Positions 9,311 to 18,206 of a stretch of 64,000 bases of DNA are shown piece by piece; positions within the stretch are counted from its first letter, which is position 1; each line of letters begins with the position of its first letter. The translations under genes and the position numbers were made by a program. Where the stretch lies: assembly GCA_002368175.1 (NCBI GenBank), contig AP018172.1:6513001-6577000 (forward strand). The letters are read 5' to 3'. The notes beneath the pieces are model-generated. The model was given only the letters and a program-made list of their open reading frames with translations, was not told the DNA's origin and ran no database searches. Origin of the DNA: Calothrix sp. NIES-2098. GTDB lineage: Bacteria > Cyanobacteriota > Cyanobacteriia > Cyanobacteriales > Nostocaceae.

Positions 9311-9496
9311 ATGTCTTCAACGCCATGCCCCTGTTGTGTCGTTGTTCTTAATCAACAACAGGAGCAAAATATTTCTCATCAAAAGCAGTGCCAAGATACT
9401 CCAGACAAGCACAGCAAAAGTGTAGTTAAAAATTGTACTGTGGTTGAAAATGGTCGAGTTGTTGTCAAGCCGTTACCCAGTAAAACCGCTGATTAA
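9311..9496 (+). CDS. Hypothetical small Cys-containing protein
   Basis: A 61-residue open frame starting STPCPCCVVVLNQQQ, with further Cys residues at about 27 and 42. It has no membrane helix or known domain. It ends 3 bases before the convergent Kir-channel stop. The cysteines at the start could bind metal or be modified, but this is only a suggestion. No clear ribosome site is seen, and it may not be a gene. Confidence 0.35.
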   Translation: MSSTPCPCCVVVLNQQQEQNISHQKQCQDTPDKHSKSVVKNCTVVENGRVVVKPLPSKTAD

Positions 9497-9499
9497 CCT

Positions 9500-10423
9500 T
9501 CAACTCATTTCATCCAGCGCTAAAACCTCGTGGAATTTCTGGTAATCAATATAACGATGCCCATCCTCTGTGTCGTGCATGATATTCACAAACTGATAAT
9601 TCCATAGAATCTCAGTAGCACTATAGGTATGACGGGCATTAACAACCTGTGCCACTGTTTCATCAATCCCACTTACTGTAACTACAAGCGTAGTATTAGT
9701 CTCAACTAACGATTCTCCAGTCAGCCCATACAGAGGACTATACTCATCAATTGTATGCATCGCTAACCAAGTTAATGTAAAGCTAGGTGACTGATTCCGG
9801 CGCAGTTTGAGATCGTGAATCCGACGTATATAGTGTCCTTCTGCTGTGATCTCGTCCCGCATGAGGTACACTCGCATTTGTGCTTCCAGAATTAGGTTGC
9901 GACGCTGATTAGCTGTGCGGAACATGAGAGTTGGCTCGCCATCATGGGGTGTAATGACAGCAACACGGCTAAACAGCACGCGCGCAGTGGGACGGGAGAA
10001 TCGAGCAAACGCTAGTCCTGTGGTGACGGCAATTCCCATCAAACCTGCCATCGCTTCAACGGTGACAATTGTATTAGCGTAAGCTGTTTTAGGATACATC
10101 GCCCCGTAGCCAATAGATGCTAGGGTTTGTACGCTAAAAAAGAAGACATCTAAAAAAGAGCCGGGTCGAGCATTTTCAATACAGTCTCCGCCTGCAAGGT
10201 AAGCTAAAGCAAATATGGCATTAGTAGCTATATAAGCAACAGCAGTTAGTAATAAAAAGCCAGTCCAGGGAATTGTTAACAGCAGATGATAAGGATCGCG
10301 CCAGTAAGAATACCAAGCACCCAAGCCGACAATATGGAATTGTCCGTCCCTGACTTTGATATAAACTCGCTGGGAGCGATGCGGCTTGTGCTTCCGAAAA
10401 AGTTTCTGCAATCGAAATCTCAT
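9500..10423 (-). CDS. Kir-type inward-rectifier potassium channel
   Basis: A 307-residue prokaryotic Kir (KirBac) channel. Transmembrane helix 1 spans about 45-72. A pore helix leads to the filter TLASIGYG (100-107), a variant of the canonical TIGYG. Helix 2 runs about 120-143 (AMAGLMGIAVTTGLAFARFSRP). The remainder is the cytoplasmic immunoglobulin-like Kir domain with FRTANQRRNLILEAQMRVYL, typical of the family. It carries K+ across the membrane as a tetramer. The length fits KirBac proteins (about 300-330). It lies downstream of a DUF2382 gene, but a strong terminator separates them. Confidence 0.93.
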   Translation of the reverse strand: MRFRLQKLFRKHKPHRSQRVYIKVRDGQFHIVGLGAWYSYWRDPYHLLLTIPWTGFLLLTAVAYIATNAIFALAYLAGGDCIENARPGSFLDVFFFSVQTLASIGYGAMYPKTAYANTIVTVEAMAGLMGIAVTTGLAFARFSRPTARVLFSRVAVITPHDGEPTLMFRTANQRRNLILEAQMRVYLMRDEITAEGHYIRRIHDLKLRRNQSPSFTLTWLAMHTIDEYSPLYGLTGESLVETNTTLVVTVSGIDETVAQVVNARHTYSATEILWNYQFVNIMHDTEDGHRYIDYQKFHEVLALDEMS

Positions 10424-10481
10424 TGGGAGTAGCCAAAAGAACTGCTTTCCGTTAATATAACTAGGTTTGGCAGTCCTTTAA

Positions 10482-10513
10482 TAAAAAATTAGGATGAGCA
10501 TTCCTCACCCTAA
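10482..10513 (-). terminator. Rho-independent terminator of the 10543 gene
   Basis: On the minus strand a 9-bp stem (TTAGGGTGA with TCATCCTAA, one G-T pair) with a 7-base loop is followed by TTTTTTATT. It sits about 30 bases after the stop of the DUF2382 gene and about 60 before the Kir start. Confidence 0.8.
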
Positions 10514-10542
10514 TACTAGCTGACTAAAATAAAAGCTAATTT

Positions 10543-11451
10543 TTATGATTTTGGTGGTTGACCTTGAGAACAGCGATCGAACCACTCTTGGTATTGTTGA
10601 CGATATTCTTCATTGTCTACAACAATTGACACTCTTACCTGCTGACAACCAGGTTGCTTTTCCAGAGCGATCGCATTCAAAAGTAAGCTAGCAATTTTAG
10701 GAGAGGTAAACAAGCCGCTGACAGTTAAACCATTATCCAGGTTTGCTGTTTCAGGTATTTCTGTTCCAGTCAAATCAATACCAGCTATTTCCTCTGTCCC
10801 TAAATCTATTTCTGCTAGTTGTTTGTGTTCTGGGCTGACTTGTTCTACAATCAGTTTTTCACGCCGGACAGGAACTTGCACCATCCGAGTTTCAATTTCT
10901 TTGCGAACAATTACATCGCCAACTTTACGTTTACTACTATTAATAACTAATCTTTCTTCTAGTAATTTAATCTTCTCTTCAGTAACCTCTGTTAAATTGC
11001 TATTCTCTAGATTGCCATTTACAGTTTGATGATTAATTATTTGCCCATTTGAGCTATCTGATAACGTCTGCCCAACTGGCTGGTTAGATTCTGAATTTTC
11101 AGGCATATTCTCTATTTCCGATTTTTCTAAATCTACAAAAATCGATTGTGTAGGATTATCAATTTTTTGAATTCTTTGACTTCGCAATTTTAAAAGCTTA
11201 TATTTATCATGCAATTGCGCGTCACTAAATTCTACATTGTATTGATTTAACCGTTGAGATATAACTAAGTTTAGTCGATTTTCTGTATCTAAAGTTAGCT
11301 CTCTGACTTCGCCTATCAGTTGACCCCGTTTATCAAGCACAGCAAAATTTCTGACTTTGCTTCCTAAGTTATCTAGCAGTTTGCTCACTCGTTTATTAAT
11401 ATCTGCTGGATTTGCTAGCTCGGATTTTCTGGCTACAGTTTGGCTATTCAT
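10543..11451 (-). CDS. Divergent PRC-barrel/DUF2382 (YsnF/AvaK-like) protein
   Basis: A 302-residue soluble protein. The N-terminal ~70 residues (FAVLDKRGQLIGEVRELTLD) resemble a PRC-barrel-like strand set. A Ser/Asn-rich linker follows, then the DUF2382 core with IKLLEERLVINSSKRKVG and IETRMVQVPVRREKLIVEQV (about 160-210). The C-terminal ~90 residues (LLNAIALEKQPGCQQVRVSIVV) are not found in its two neighbours. It is the most diverged of three tandem family members. DUF2382 proteins are linked to stress responses and, in Anabaena, akinetes (AvaK); the molecular role is unknown. Confidence 0.8.
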   Translation of the reverse strand: MNSQTVARKSELANPADINKRVSKLLDNLGSKVRNFAVLDKRGQLIGEVRELTLDTENRLNLVISQRLNQYNVEFSDAQLHDKYKLLKLRSQRIQKIDNPTQSIFVDLEKSEIENMPENSESNQPVGQTLSDSSNGQIINHQTVNGNLENSNLTEVTEEKIKLLEERLVINSSKRKVGDVIVRKEIETRMVQVPVRREKLIVEQVSPEHKQLAEIDLGTEEIAGIDLTGTEIPETANLDNGLTVSGLFTSPKIASLLLNAIALEKQPGCQQVRVSIVVDNEEYRQQYQEWFDRCSQGQPPKS

Positions 11452-11624
11452 ACAGGCAAAATTTACTAACTGCTTTTAGTCGTTGTTTGTTAAAAACAAG
11501 AAAAATTAAAAATCTATCCTATAGCAATCTGTAATTCATACTTAGTAAAGTCTGATTGCTTTAATTTTTCCAGGTCGAATTTGTTGCTGGTTGTTAAAGA
11601 ATAGTTATTACTGTTTAATTATCT

Positions 11625-11695
11625 GTACAGGCAAAGCTATTGCCAGCTTTACCTGTACTATGTCTAATTAGTTATTAGTTATTAGCTAATAACTA
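11625..11695. terminator. Tandem hairpins downstream of the 11702 AvaK-like gene
   Basis: Two inverted repeats follow the gene's stop. 11676-11695 is a perfect 20-bp palindrome centred on TTAGCTAA. 11625-11638 pairs with 11645-11658 (GTACAGGCAAAGCT type, one mismatch, 6-base loop). They may end transcription of the minus-strand gene, although no T-run follows. Confidence 0.5.
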
Positions 11696-11701
11696 TGTAG
11701 A

Positions 11702-12607
11702 TTAGCGTTCATCAATTGGCAGTCCGCCAGTAGTATCTACATCTAATTCTTCACGACGCACAGTTGCTTGAGCTTCCGAAGTTTCTTGCTCTACAACTTT
11801 TTTGACTCTGACTTCTTCACGCACAACTGCTTCCTTGCGAATGTCAGGAGTTTCTTCATAAATTTCTACGCGAGCTACTTCACCTTCACGGAAATTAGCT
11901 TCGCCAGGAGCAACAGGACGGCCTGCATCTGTTGGTGTTACACGCTCAATTACTACGCGCTCCCTTTCCAAAGGAATTTCTACACTTGCAGTCTCAGTTT
12001 CAACGCGCTTACCAATTGCTACTTCTCCAGCTTTCTGGCGTCTCTTATTCGCAATTAGCCGTTCTTCATACAATTTTAGAGTTTGGTTGTCACGCTCATT
12101 GATGTTGAACAAACCAGGCTCGTTGTCGTAAGTGTAAGTATCGCGGTTGTAAGTAGGATAAGTTGGTGTTGTCAATGGCTGATAGCTTGTATCTAAAGGT
12201 GCTGTTGTGTCTACAGCAGATGTTGTATCTACAGAGCCTGTTGCATCTAGAGGACGACGGTATACGCCACGTACCCGTTCTTCATAGTCGTAATCAACTC
12301 CGGAGCGTTCGTTGAATTCTGGTAAATCTTCAGCTTGCTGTCTGGTCATACCAATGGCATAGACGCGGTCAACGTTATAATCAATCCGAGCGCGTCCAAT
12401 AGGTAGCAATACTTTTTTACCAAAAATCCAGAAGCCTAAGTCAACAACTAGATAGCGGAAATGTCCCTCATCATCTACTAAAACATCGTTGACAGTACCA
12501 ATCTTTTCATCGGTGCCTTCTGCATAAACACCAAGCCCTTTAATATCGCTACCTTGAAAAGTATCGCGGTAGTTAGGATCAAAATCATTTAATTTGTAAA
12601 GTGCCAT
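11702..12607 (-). CDS. AvaK-like PRC-barrel plus DUF2382 protein
   Basis: A 301-residue soluble protein. Residues about 1-110 form a PRC-barrel domain (NDVLVDDEGHFRYLVVDLGF, VLLPIGRARIDYN, VYAIGMTRQQAEDLPEF). A Thr/Tyr/Pro-rich linker follows (about 120-170), then a DUF2382 domain (about 175-290) rich in Glu/Arg with LKLYEERLIANKRRQKAGEV. This is the architecture of AvaK, the akinete marker of Anabaena variabilis, and of YsnF-type stress proteins; function is unknown. It is paralogous to the 12908 gene, with near-identical segments, so an old tandem duplication is likely. The 300-base gap with a hairpin suggests a separate transcript. Confidence 0.88.
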   Translation of the reverse strand: MALYKLNDFDPNYRDTFQGSDIKGLGVYAEGTDEKIGTVNDVLVDDEGHFRYLVVDLGFWIFGKKVLLPIGRARIDYNVDRVYAIGMTRQQAEDLPEFNERSGVDYDYEERVRGVYRRPLDATGSVDTTSAVDTTAPLDTSYQPLTTPTYPTYNRDTYTYDNEPGLFNINERDNQTLKLYEERLIANKRRQKAGEVAIGKRVETETASVEIPLERERVVIERVTPTDAGRPVAPGEANFREGEVARVEIYEETPDIRKEAVVREEVRVKKVVEQETSEAQATVRREELDVDTTGGLPIDER

Positions 12608-12907
12608 TATATTTTTCCCTCAAATTTTTACTTTCATCCGCTAATAACTAAACTAGATTTTTATTAAGTGATTTTCATCTTTCTCACGACTGAATTAAAT
12701 TTAGTCTGAAGAAGTAGATACATTATTTTTTAATTATTTTTGCCAATTATTTATTTTAATTTTATTTAACACGCCAAGAAGGCAGGCAAAGATAATCATC
12801 TACTTTGCCTGCGCAATAATTACGATAAGTGGGAATAGATACCCCTGAATATTCACAGATTTTAGTTTGCAGCGATCGCCTAAATTATCAAACAGTAATC
12901 TAGCTAA
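12608..12907. terminator. Intergenic gap with 10-bp hairpin after the 12908 gene
   Basis: The gap holds one clear hairpin: GCAGGCAAAG at 12782-12791 pairs perfectly with 12803-12812, about 95 bases downstream of the 12908 gene's stop. Its arm shares the AGGCAAAG core with the hairpin near 11630. The rest is AT-rich and presumably carries the promoter of the 11702 gene. Confidence 0.5.
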
Positions 12908-13744
12908 TTAAATAGCTGTATCTCTCGGCGGATTTGTTTCGTTCACATCCAAATTACCGGAAGTATTAATATCTAACTCTTCCCGCCGCACAGTTTCTTC
13001 TGCTGCAACAGTATCGCTTTCTACTACTTTCCTAACTCGGACTTCTTCGCGCACAACAGTTTCTTTACGAATCTCAGGTGTTTCTTCGTAAACTTCTATG
13101 CGAGCGACTTCTCCTTCTTGGAACTGTAAGTCTTCTGCATTTACTACAGTTTCAGTCGTTGGCGTCACTCTCTCGATTACTACGCGTTCTTTTTGTATGG
13201 GGACGGAAACTTGTGCAGTTTCTGTTTCAATGTGCTTACCAATTGCAACTTCTCCGGCTTTAATCCGATTTTTATTAGCAATTAATCGCTCTTCATATAG
13301 TTTGATAGTTTGTTGATCTTGAGCGTTCAATTCATATAATTCTGGTGCTTGGTAACTAAATGTTCCCTGTTCAGAAGTTAATTGGCTGTTAGGCGAACGG
13401 TAAATATTGCGGACATTCTGTTCGTAGTCTTCATTAACTACAATGTTTTCGTTATATTCAGGTAAATGTTCTACCTGCTCTTTACTCAAACCATCAACAT
13501 ATACTCGGTTTTCAGGATAATTAATATGAGCTAGACCTATAGGCAGTAAGATTTTCTTATTACTACCATCAAAGCTGCTATCAATTACTAAATAGCGGAA
13601 ACGACCATTATCGTCAACTAAAGCATCGGCAACCGATCCAACTCTTACTCCTCCTTGGGTGTAGAGTTCTAAAGCTTTAACATCATCACCACCAAAAATT
13701 TCTCGGTAGTTAGGTTCAAAATCTTCAAGTTTGTAGAGAGGCAT
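12908..13744 (-). CDS. AvaK-like PRC-barrel plus DUF2382 protein, second copy
   Basis: A 278-residue paralogue of the 11702 product. Its PRC barrel (ADALVDDNGRFRYLVIDSSF, ILLPIGLAHINY, VYVDGLSKEQVEHLPEY) is followed by a shorter linker and then DUF2382 (about 145-265) with IKLYEERLIANKNRIKAG and VPIQKERVVIERVTP. The repeated EEVRVRKVVE and REELDIN segments near the end match its neighbour. The protein is soluble and very acidic. It is probably stress- or differentiation-linked like AvaK, which is inference from the family. Confidence 0.88.
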   Translation of the reverse strand: MPLYKLEDFEPNYREIFGGDDVKALELYTQGGVRVGSVADALVDDNGRFRYLVIDSSFDGSNKKILLPIGLAHINYPENRVYVDGLSKEQVEHLPEYNENIVVNEDYEQNVRNIYRSPNSQLTSEQGTFSYQAPELYELNAQDQQTIKLYEERLIANKNRIKAGEVAIGKHIETETAQVSVPIQKERVVIERVTPTTETVVNAEDLQFQEGEVARIEVYEETPEIRKETVVREEVRVRKVVESDTVAAEETVRREELDINTSGNLDVNETNPPRDTAI

Positions 13745-14358
13745 AAGTTATTCCAAAATGGCTGCAAATATCTATGCATTAGCCTATGAAGTATTGAAGT
13801 TATTTTCCTCCTGCTGGCGACTGAAGTTTATTCATCAAATTTAGGATTTATACTTCATACTTAAGAACTGAAAGCGAACTCGATCTATAGCTTAAGTTAT
13901 ATATAAATTTAATTTATTAAATCTATCTCTAACTCTGGTATGAGGCTACTAGCAAAAGTCTGAATTATCAAGGGCTTGATTGACGCCGTAGTGTATGAGT
14001 TGGGAACTAACCACAAAATAGAAGTAAGGAAACATTACAGTAAAGATTTTCATCAATTTGTTGCAGACAGATTACAAAGCATTCTCTTTGAAGCTCGGAG
14101 AATTGACCGCTTGAGGCAAGTAGGGTAAGTCAGGAAAGAGTAAAAGGTTTATCTGAACTGTATTGAAGTTTCTAATTCACGCAATCATACACTAGGCGGT
14201 TAATCTTAGGAATATTGGCGATCGCCAACTTCATAAAGAGATGATTTTTAACGGAAATATATAACAAAGTTGTGTTGATTTATTTCTACTGATTGATTAA
14301 ATTGGCAGTTGGTTTAGAGTGAAGATAAAACCTTACTCATCAAGGTAGGAAATGTTGT
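13745..14358. other. Intergenic region with a small ORF relic
   Basis: About 610 bases between the divergent DUF2382 gene and the small secreted-protein gene. Apart from the candidate relic at 13940-14128 I see only AT-rich DNA with promoter potential. Confidence 0.45.
13940..14128 (+). pseudogene. Possible broken small gene with in-frame stop
   Basis: From ATG 13940 the frame reads MRLLAKV, hits TGA at 13961-13963, then stays open for about 54 codons to TAA at 14126. The second part (DAVVYELGTNHKIEVRKHYS, then DFHQFVADRLQSILFEARR) looks protein-like, with an amphipathic helix. It could also be read as a 50-residue gene from TTG 13976. I recognise no family. A gene remnant is the best guess, with low confidence. 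Confidence 0.3.
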
Positions 14359-14700
14359 ATGTGGAAGACTGTGTTTTTAACATTGATATTCTTGATTGCA
14401 TCAGTGTTACTGATTGCTGAAACAACCTTTGCTAATACTTGGATTGAAGGGAATGCATGGGTTGCTGAAAATACTGTGAACGCTGTTTCACCTGAAGTAA
14501 CTCCATCTCCAGAATTACCACAGCCGAAAGTTGATGAATTAAAGAGCGATCGCGAAACCACCCAAACCAAAACAGACGATCGAAATCCTGCTCCAGAAAA
14601 ACGATCGGCTGTTAATACTGTTCGTCCTCAATCTCCTAATCCTTACGATATAGAAGCGATCGAGCAATATAATCAGCAAGTTTATGGAGCAGGAAACTAG
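14359..14700 (+). CDS. Hypothetical small secreted protein
   Basis: A 113-residue protein with a good Sec signal peptide (WKTVFLTLIFLIASVLLIAE, probable cleavage after TTFAN near 27). A Pro/Glu/Lys-rich disordered region ends in NPYDIEAIEQYNQQVYG. AAGGTAGGA lies 9 bases before the start ATG. It converges with the multicopper oxidase, with 5 bases between the stops. There is no recognised family; the mature part looks like an unstructured periplasmic or surface peptide. Confidence 0.6.
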   Translation: MWKTVFLTLIFLIASVLLIAETTFANTWIEGNAWVAENTVNAVSPEVTPSPELPQPKVDELKSDRETTQTKTDDRNPAPEKRSAVNTVRPQSPNPYDIEAIEQYNQQVYGAGN

Positions 14701-14705
14701 GGTTA

Positions 14706-16289
14706 CTACAGCGCTGCGATCTGCGAAATCGGTAGTGCAGGTGCTGTTGTCACTGGGTCAGGGCCACCTTGACCAACTTCAAACTGAGTCATCATTGCAT
14801 GGTCTTCATGAACGAGATTGTGGCAATGCATCATAAATTTACCTTTAATATCCCGTTGATCTCGGCTCCGAAACTGAGCAATTACGCGGACTGTCTCAAA
14901 TTCACCAACCAAGAAAACATCTTTCCAACCCCGTTCGTAAGGTCGAGGAGGTAAGCCATTGCGGTCAAGGAGTTGCAAGTCAACTAGATGAATGTGGACG
15001 GGATGCACCCAGCCACTTCCAGGATTAACCAATTCCCAAATTTCCACATCACCTGGTTGGGGATTAGCATCTACTCGTTGAGAATCCCAGGTCAGGTTAT
15101 TGATCTTCCACTGTCCGTTGTTGCGTTCAAAGCGGAAGTTTCGGGTTCTAGCAATAGGCTTATCTCTTAAGGATTCTACAGGGCGTAATTGATTGGGAAT
15201 AATGCTGTCATCTTGTTCTTGGCGTACCACATCAAAGCGTATGATAGCGTGCGTGCGCACATCATTATCAATAGTGCCTGAGAAGCCAACATTTCGTAAG
15301 TAGACTTGGGAACCGATCGGATATTTAGAAAAATCAATGACGATATCGTAGCGTTCTGCCATGCCAATTTGTAGACCTTGCAATGGCGCAACCAACTCTA
15401 CAGGCGCGTCTAGTAAACCTGCATCGCTACCAATTACAATTAACCTTTCACCGCTAGTTTGTGCATCTGGTTTTTGGCTTAAAATCAGTCGATAATTCCG
15501 AGATGCAGAAGCGTTTAAAACACGGAAGCGGTACTTACGATTAGCCACTTGCATTTGCGGCCAAGGTACTCCATTAACGAGAATTACATCTCCATAAACG
15601 CTTCTTTGATTGTTGTCATCAAAGATTAAACTGCCATCCTTAGCTAATCGCTTATCTTGAATAATTAGCGGGACATCATAGTCGCCTTTAGGTAAAGGTA
15701 AATTGAGTTCGTACTCATCTTCCACAATGTACATCCCTGCTAAACCCATATACACGTTGCGGGAAGTGAAATCGAGAGTGTGGTCGTGATACCACAGAGT
15801 AGCAGCGCGATCGTTGGGATAAATGTAATCCTTGAAGTATTGGGGAGGAATATAATCAATCGCATAGCCATCGTACTGTGGCAACGATGCCATGCCGTGT
15901 AAATGGATAACATGATTAATTAACCGCCCTTGAGCATCTCTATCTAGCTGATTAATAAACCGAACTTTCGAGAAGCGTCCGCCTTCACTGCGCTTACCGC
16001 CTCGTTGTCTAATTGTTGGGCCTGGACTGATACCGTTATACCCCCAAATTTCTGTTTTCAGCCCAGGTAAAATTTCAATTGCAGACTTCTGAATTTTGAT
16101 TTCATAATAATCGGTGGTGTCATCGCTGCGTTGCGGTTTAAGTACTGGCGGTACTTTAAAAGGAAGCTGAAAACGCAGAATTTGCGGACTCAATTGTGCA
16201 GAAGCAATACTTGGAAATCCAAAGGGTGAGAGTAAAACTCCACCACCAGCTAAACTAAGTTTTATCGCTTCGCGTCTGGTAATATTCAT
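14706..16289 (-). CDS. Tat-exported multicopper oxidase (CotA/bilirubin oxidase-like)
   Basis: A 527-residue multicopper oxidase that oxidises substrates such as phenols, bilirubin or metals with O2. The N-terminus has a twin-arginine-type signal (TRREAIKLSLAGGG, cleavage near SIASA-Q). Copper ligand motifs are complete: HLHG (129-132), WYHDH (166-170), HPVHIH in the C-terminal third, and HCHNLVHEDHAMM (from residue 488) supplying the type 1 and trinuclear Cu ligands, including the axial Met. Length and motif spacing match three-domain CotA-like enzymes. It is monocistronic with a 460-base upstream gap. The physiological substrate is not deducible. Confidence 0.93.
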   Translation of the reverse strand: MNITRREAIKLSLAGGGVLLSPFGFPSIASAQLSPQILRFQLPFKVPPVLKPQRSDDTTDYYEIKIQKSAIEILPGLKTEIWGYNGISPGPTIRQRGGKRSEGGRFSKVRFINQLDRDAQGRLINHVIHLHGMASLPQYDGYAIDYIPPQYFKDYIYPNDRAATLWYHDHTLDFTSRNVYMGLAGMYIVEDEYELNLPLPKGDYDVPLIIQDKRLAKDGSLIFDDNNQRSVYGDVILVNGVPWPQMQVANRKYRFRVLNASASRNYRLILSQKPDAQTSGERLIVIGSDAGLLDAPVELVAPLQGLQIGMAERYDIVIDFSKYPIGSQVYLRNVGFSGTIDNDVRTHAIIRFDVVRQEQDDSIIPNQLRPVESLRDKPIARTRNFRFERNNGQWKINNLTWDSQRVDANPQPGDVEIWELVNPGSGWVHPVHIHLVDLQLLDRNGLPPRPYERGWKDVFLVGEFETVRVIAQFRSRDQRDIKGKFMMHCHNLVHEDHAMMTQFEVGQGGPDPVTTAPALPISQIAAL

Positions 16290-16748
16290 ATTGTTTTTCC
16301 CATAAATGACCCATCATTTCCGCTGCATCTCAGAGAAAATTTCGCTCTTAACTAAAGCAATCAAGCCATTAGGAAGACTGAAGATGTTAAGGTTGCCCGT
16401 ATAGCCAATTCTTAATTGGTGTAAATAAGGGCTGATCTACACTTGGAATTGACTATACTTAATCTTGTCTTCCTTGATGCATTCAGGAGTACGCCAACAA
16501 TAGATCTGAATATCTATTTACTGAATATAGAAAGTAATTTATGATTTTTTCTAAAAATTAGTTTATATAAATATAAAAAATTAACACTACTAGTAGGTCA
16601 TATCATTTCTGAAGGTAATTTAGTAGTCATTAAACACTGCTATTTTTAGCTTTAGAAGTACTTTGCTGCTTTATTTTTAAAGAAATGGCCCTTAGCTTGT
16701 TCCGTTGTTTCTACATCTATAAATAAGTTTACAAATCAAATATAAGTA
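16290..16748. other. Intergenic region upstream of the multicopper oxidase
   Basis: About 460 bases, very AT-rich around 16540-16580, between the multicopper oxidase start and the pfk stop (both minus strand). No gene, RNA or strong repeat is visible. Confidence 0.5.
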
Positions 16749-17825
16749 CTATGCAGCAGCATGATTCCCAACATAAATACCAAGCGATCGCGCTGTTTCT
16801 ACCAGATAATTATGAGGATCTACAAGTGACGGACTTTTAGCTAAAACGGCTTCTAAAGGAACGGCTACAACTTCGCCATTTTGCCAAGCTACCATCTGTC
16901 CCGTTTTCCCACTAGCAATTAAATCTACAGCGGCTTTACCAAAAGCTGTGGCTACTAAACGGTCTAACGCTGAAGGAATCCCACCACGTTGGATATGTCC
17001 TAAAACTGAAGCTCGAATGTCGATTTGCTTGTGGCTGCAATTGCTGAGTTCATCGGCAATCAACTGTCCAATACCGCAGGATGGCTTTTCACAGGATGCA
17101 TAGTTAGATGAATCTTCGGGAATATGAGCGCCTTCTGCAACCACGACAATCGCAAATCTGCGTCCCCAGCGATCGCGTAATTCTGCTAGATGTGCGCAAG
17201 TATCCTTAATAGTATAGGGAATTTCCGGCATCAAAATTACATCAGCACCGCCTGCAATACCAGAATGTAGGGCTAAATGACCAGCTGTGCGTCCCATCAC
17301 TTCTACAATCATCACGCGATCGTGGCTGGAAGCGGTAAAGGTAAGACGATTTAGGGCATCCACAACTGTATTAACAGCAGTATCAAACCCTACTACTCTT
17401 TCTGTAAGCGCCACATCATTATCTATAGTTTTGGGAATAGCAATGAATTGCCAATTTCCCTTGTTTCGCAACTGGTTGAGAATAGCTAAACTACCGTCTC
17501 CCCCAATCCCAATTAAAGCATCCAGTTCTAAGGCCTGGTAGCCAGCCATAAGTTCATCGACATAAGCCAGAGTATCGCCTTTGTTGATACTGCCCAGGAT
17601 AGTACCACCCATGCTTAATAAAGGATCTATACCACGCAAGTCTAAACCGTGGAGAGAAAGCGGAATTGCCTTTACCTCTAACAAGCCTCTTGTAGCATAA
17701 GGAATCCCCACTACCTGCCAGCCATAGGTCAAGGTAGCATGGCTGACAACAGCACGAATTACCGCATTCAGTCCCGGACAGTCACCGCCACTGGTAAGAA
17801 TACCCAGTCGTTTTTGTGTTTTCAT
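16749..17825 (-). CDS. pfkA: 6-phosphofructokinase
   Basis: A 358-residue phosphofructokinase, phosphorylating fructose 6-phosphate at C1 in glycolysis. It begins with the nucleotide loop GILTSGGDCPGLNAVIR (8-24). The phosphoryl-donor site is GGDGS (108-112), the ATP-type glycine. The catalytic segment is PKTIDND (131-137), with Lys rather than the Gly of E. coli PfkA. MGRTAGHLAL and the C-terminal VLGHIQRGG sugar-binding motif are present. The Gly/Lys combination marks the group III/mixed-type PFKs, which use ATP. A DUF2949 gene lies 25 bases upstream on the same strand and may be cotranscribed. Confidence 0.95.
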   Translation of the reverse strand: MKTQKRLGILTSGGDCPGLNAVIRAVVSHATLTYGWQVVGIPYATRGLLEVKAIPLSLHGLDLRGIDPLLSMGGTILGSINKGDTLAYVDELMAGYQALELDALIGIGGDGSLAILNQLRNKGNWQFIAIPKTIDNDVALTERVVGFDTAVNTVVDALNRLTFTASSHDRVMIVEVMGRTAGHLALHSGIAGGADVILMPEIPYTIKDTCAHLAELRDRWGRRFAIVVVAEGAHIPEDSSNYASCEKPSCGIGQLIADELSNCSHKQIDIRASVLGHIQRGGIPSALDRLVATAFGKAAVDLIASGKTGQMVAWQNGEVVAVPLEAVLAKSPSLVDPHNYLVETARSLGIYVGNHAAA

Positions 17826-17850
17826 CGGACTTCAGCTAAAAAGCTTCTCT

Positions 17851-18045
17851 TCAACGAATCGAATTTAACCAATCATAAATCTGGTCTAACTGGCTTAATG
17901 TCACCAGCCCATACTGCCAAAGAATCATGGGTAATACACTAGGATTTTGTTCGGGATGTCGCAACGCCAGTTGCAAACCATCTGCCGGAATTGCCAAATC
18001 TTCTTGCAAAAAGCGGAGGAACTTTGCCAACCTTTTGGTTTCCAT
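17851..18045 (-). CDS. DUF2949 family small protein
   Basis: A 64-residue protein of the cyanobacterial DUF2949 type: METKRLAKFLRFLQEDLAIP, then LPMILWQYGLVTLSQLDQIY and DWL. It is all-helical, and the role is unknown. The ATG at 18045 is preferred to the GTG at 18054 because homologues begin METxRL and an AGGGTG element lies about 6 bases ahead. It sits directly upstream of pfkA on the same strand. Confidence 0.78.
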   Translation of the reverse strand: METKRLAKFLRFLQEDLAIPADGLQLALRHPEQNPSVLPMILWQYGLVTLSQLDQIYDWLNSIR

Positions 18046-18206
18046 AGTTATCACCCTGTTTTGGCTATAGGAAGAGATTAGGTAAAAAATCTGAGGAACT
18101 TGTGAGGACTGGATAATTTTATTTACAGGAGATCGTAACGCATATCAATTTTAAATTTTGGTTTTATAGAATTTCTCAGTGTTGCTAACTTAAGGGATGA
18201 ATGTCT

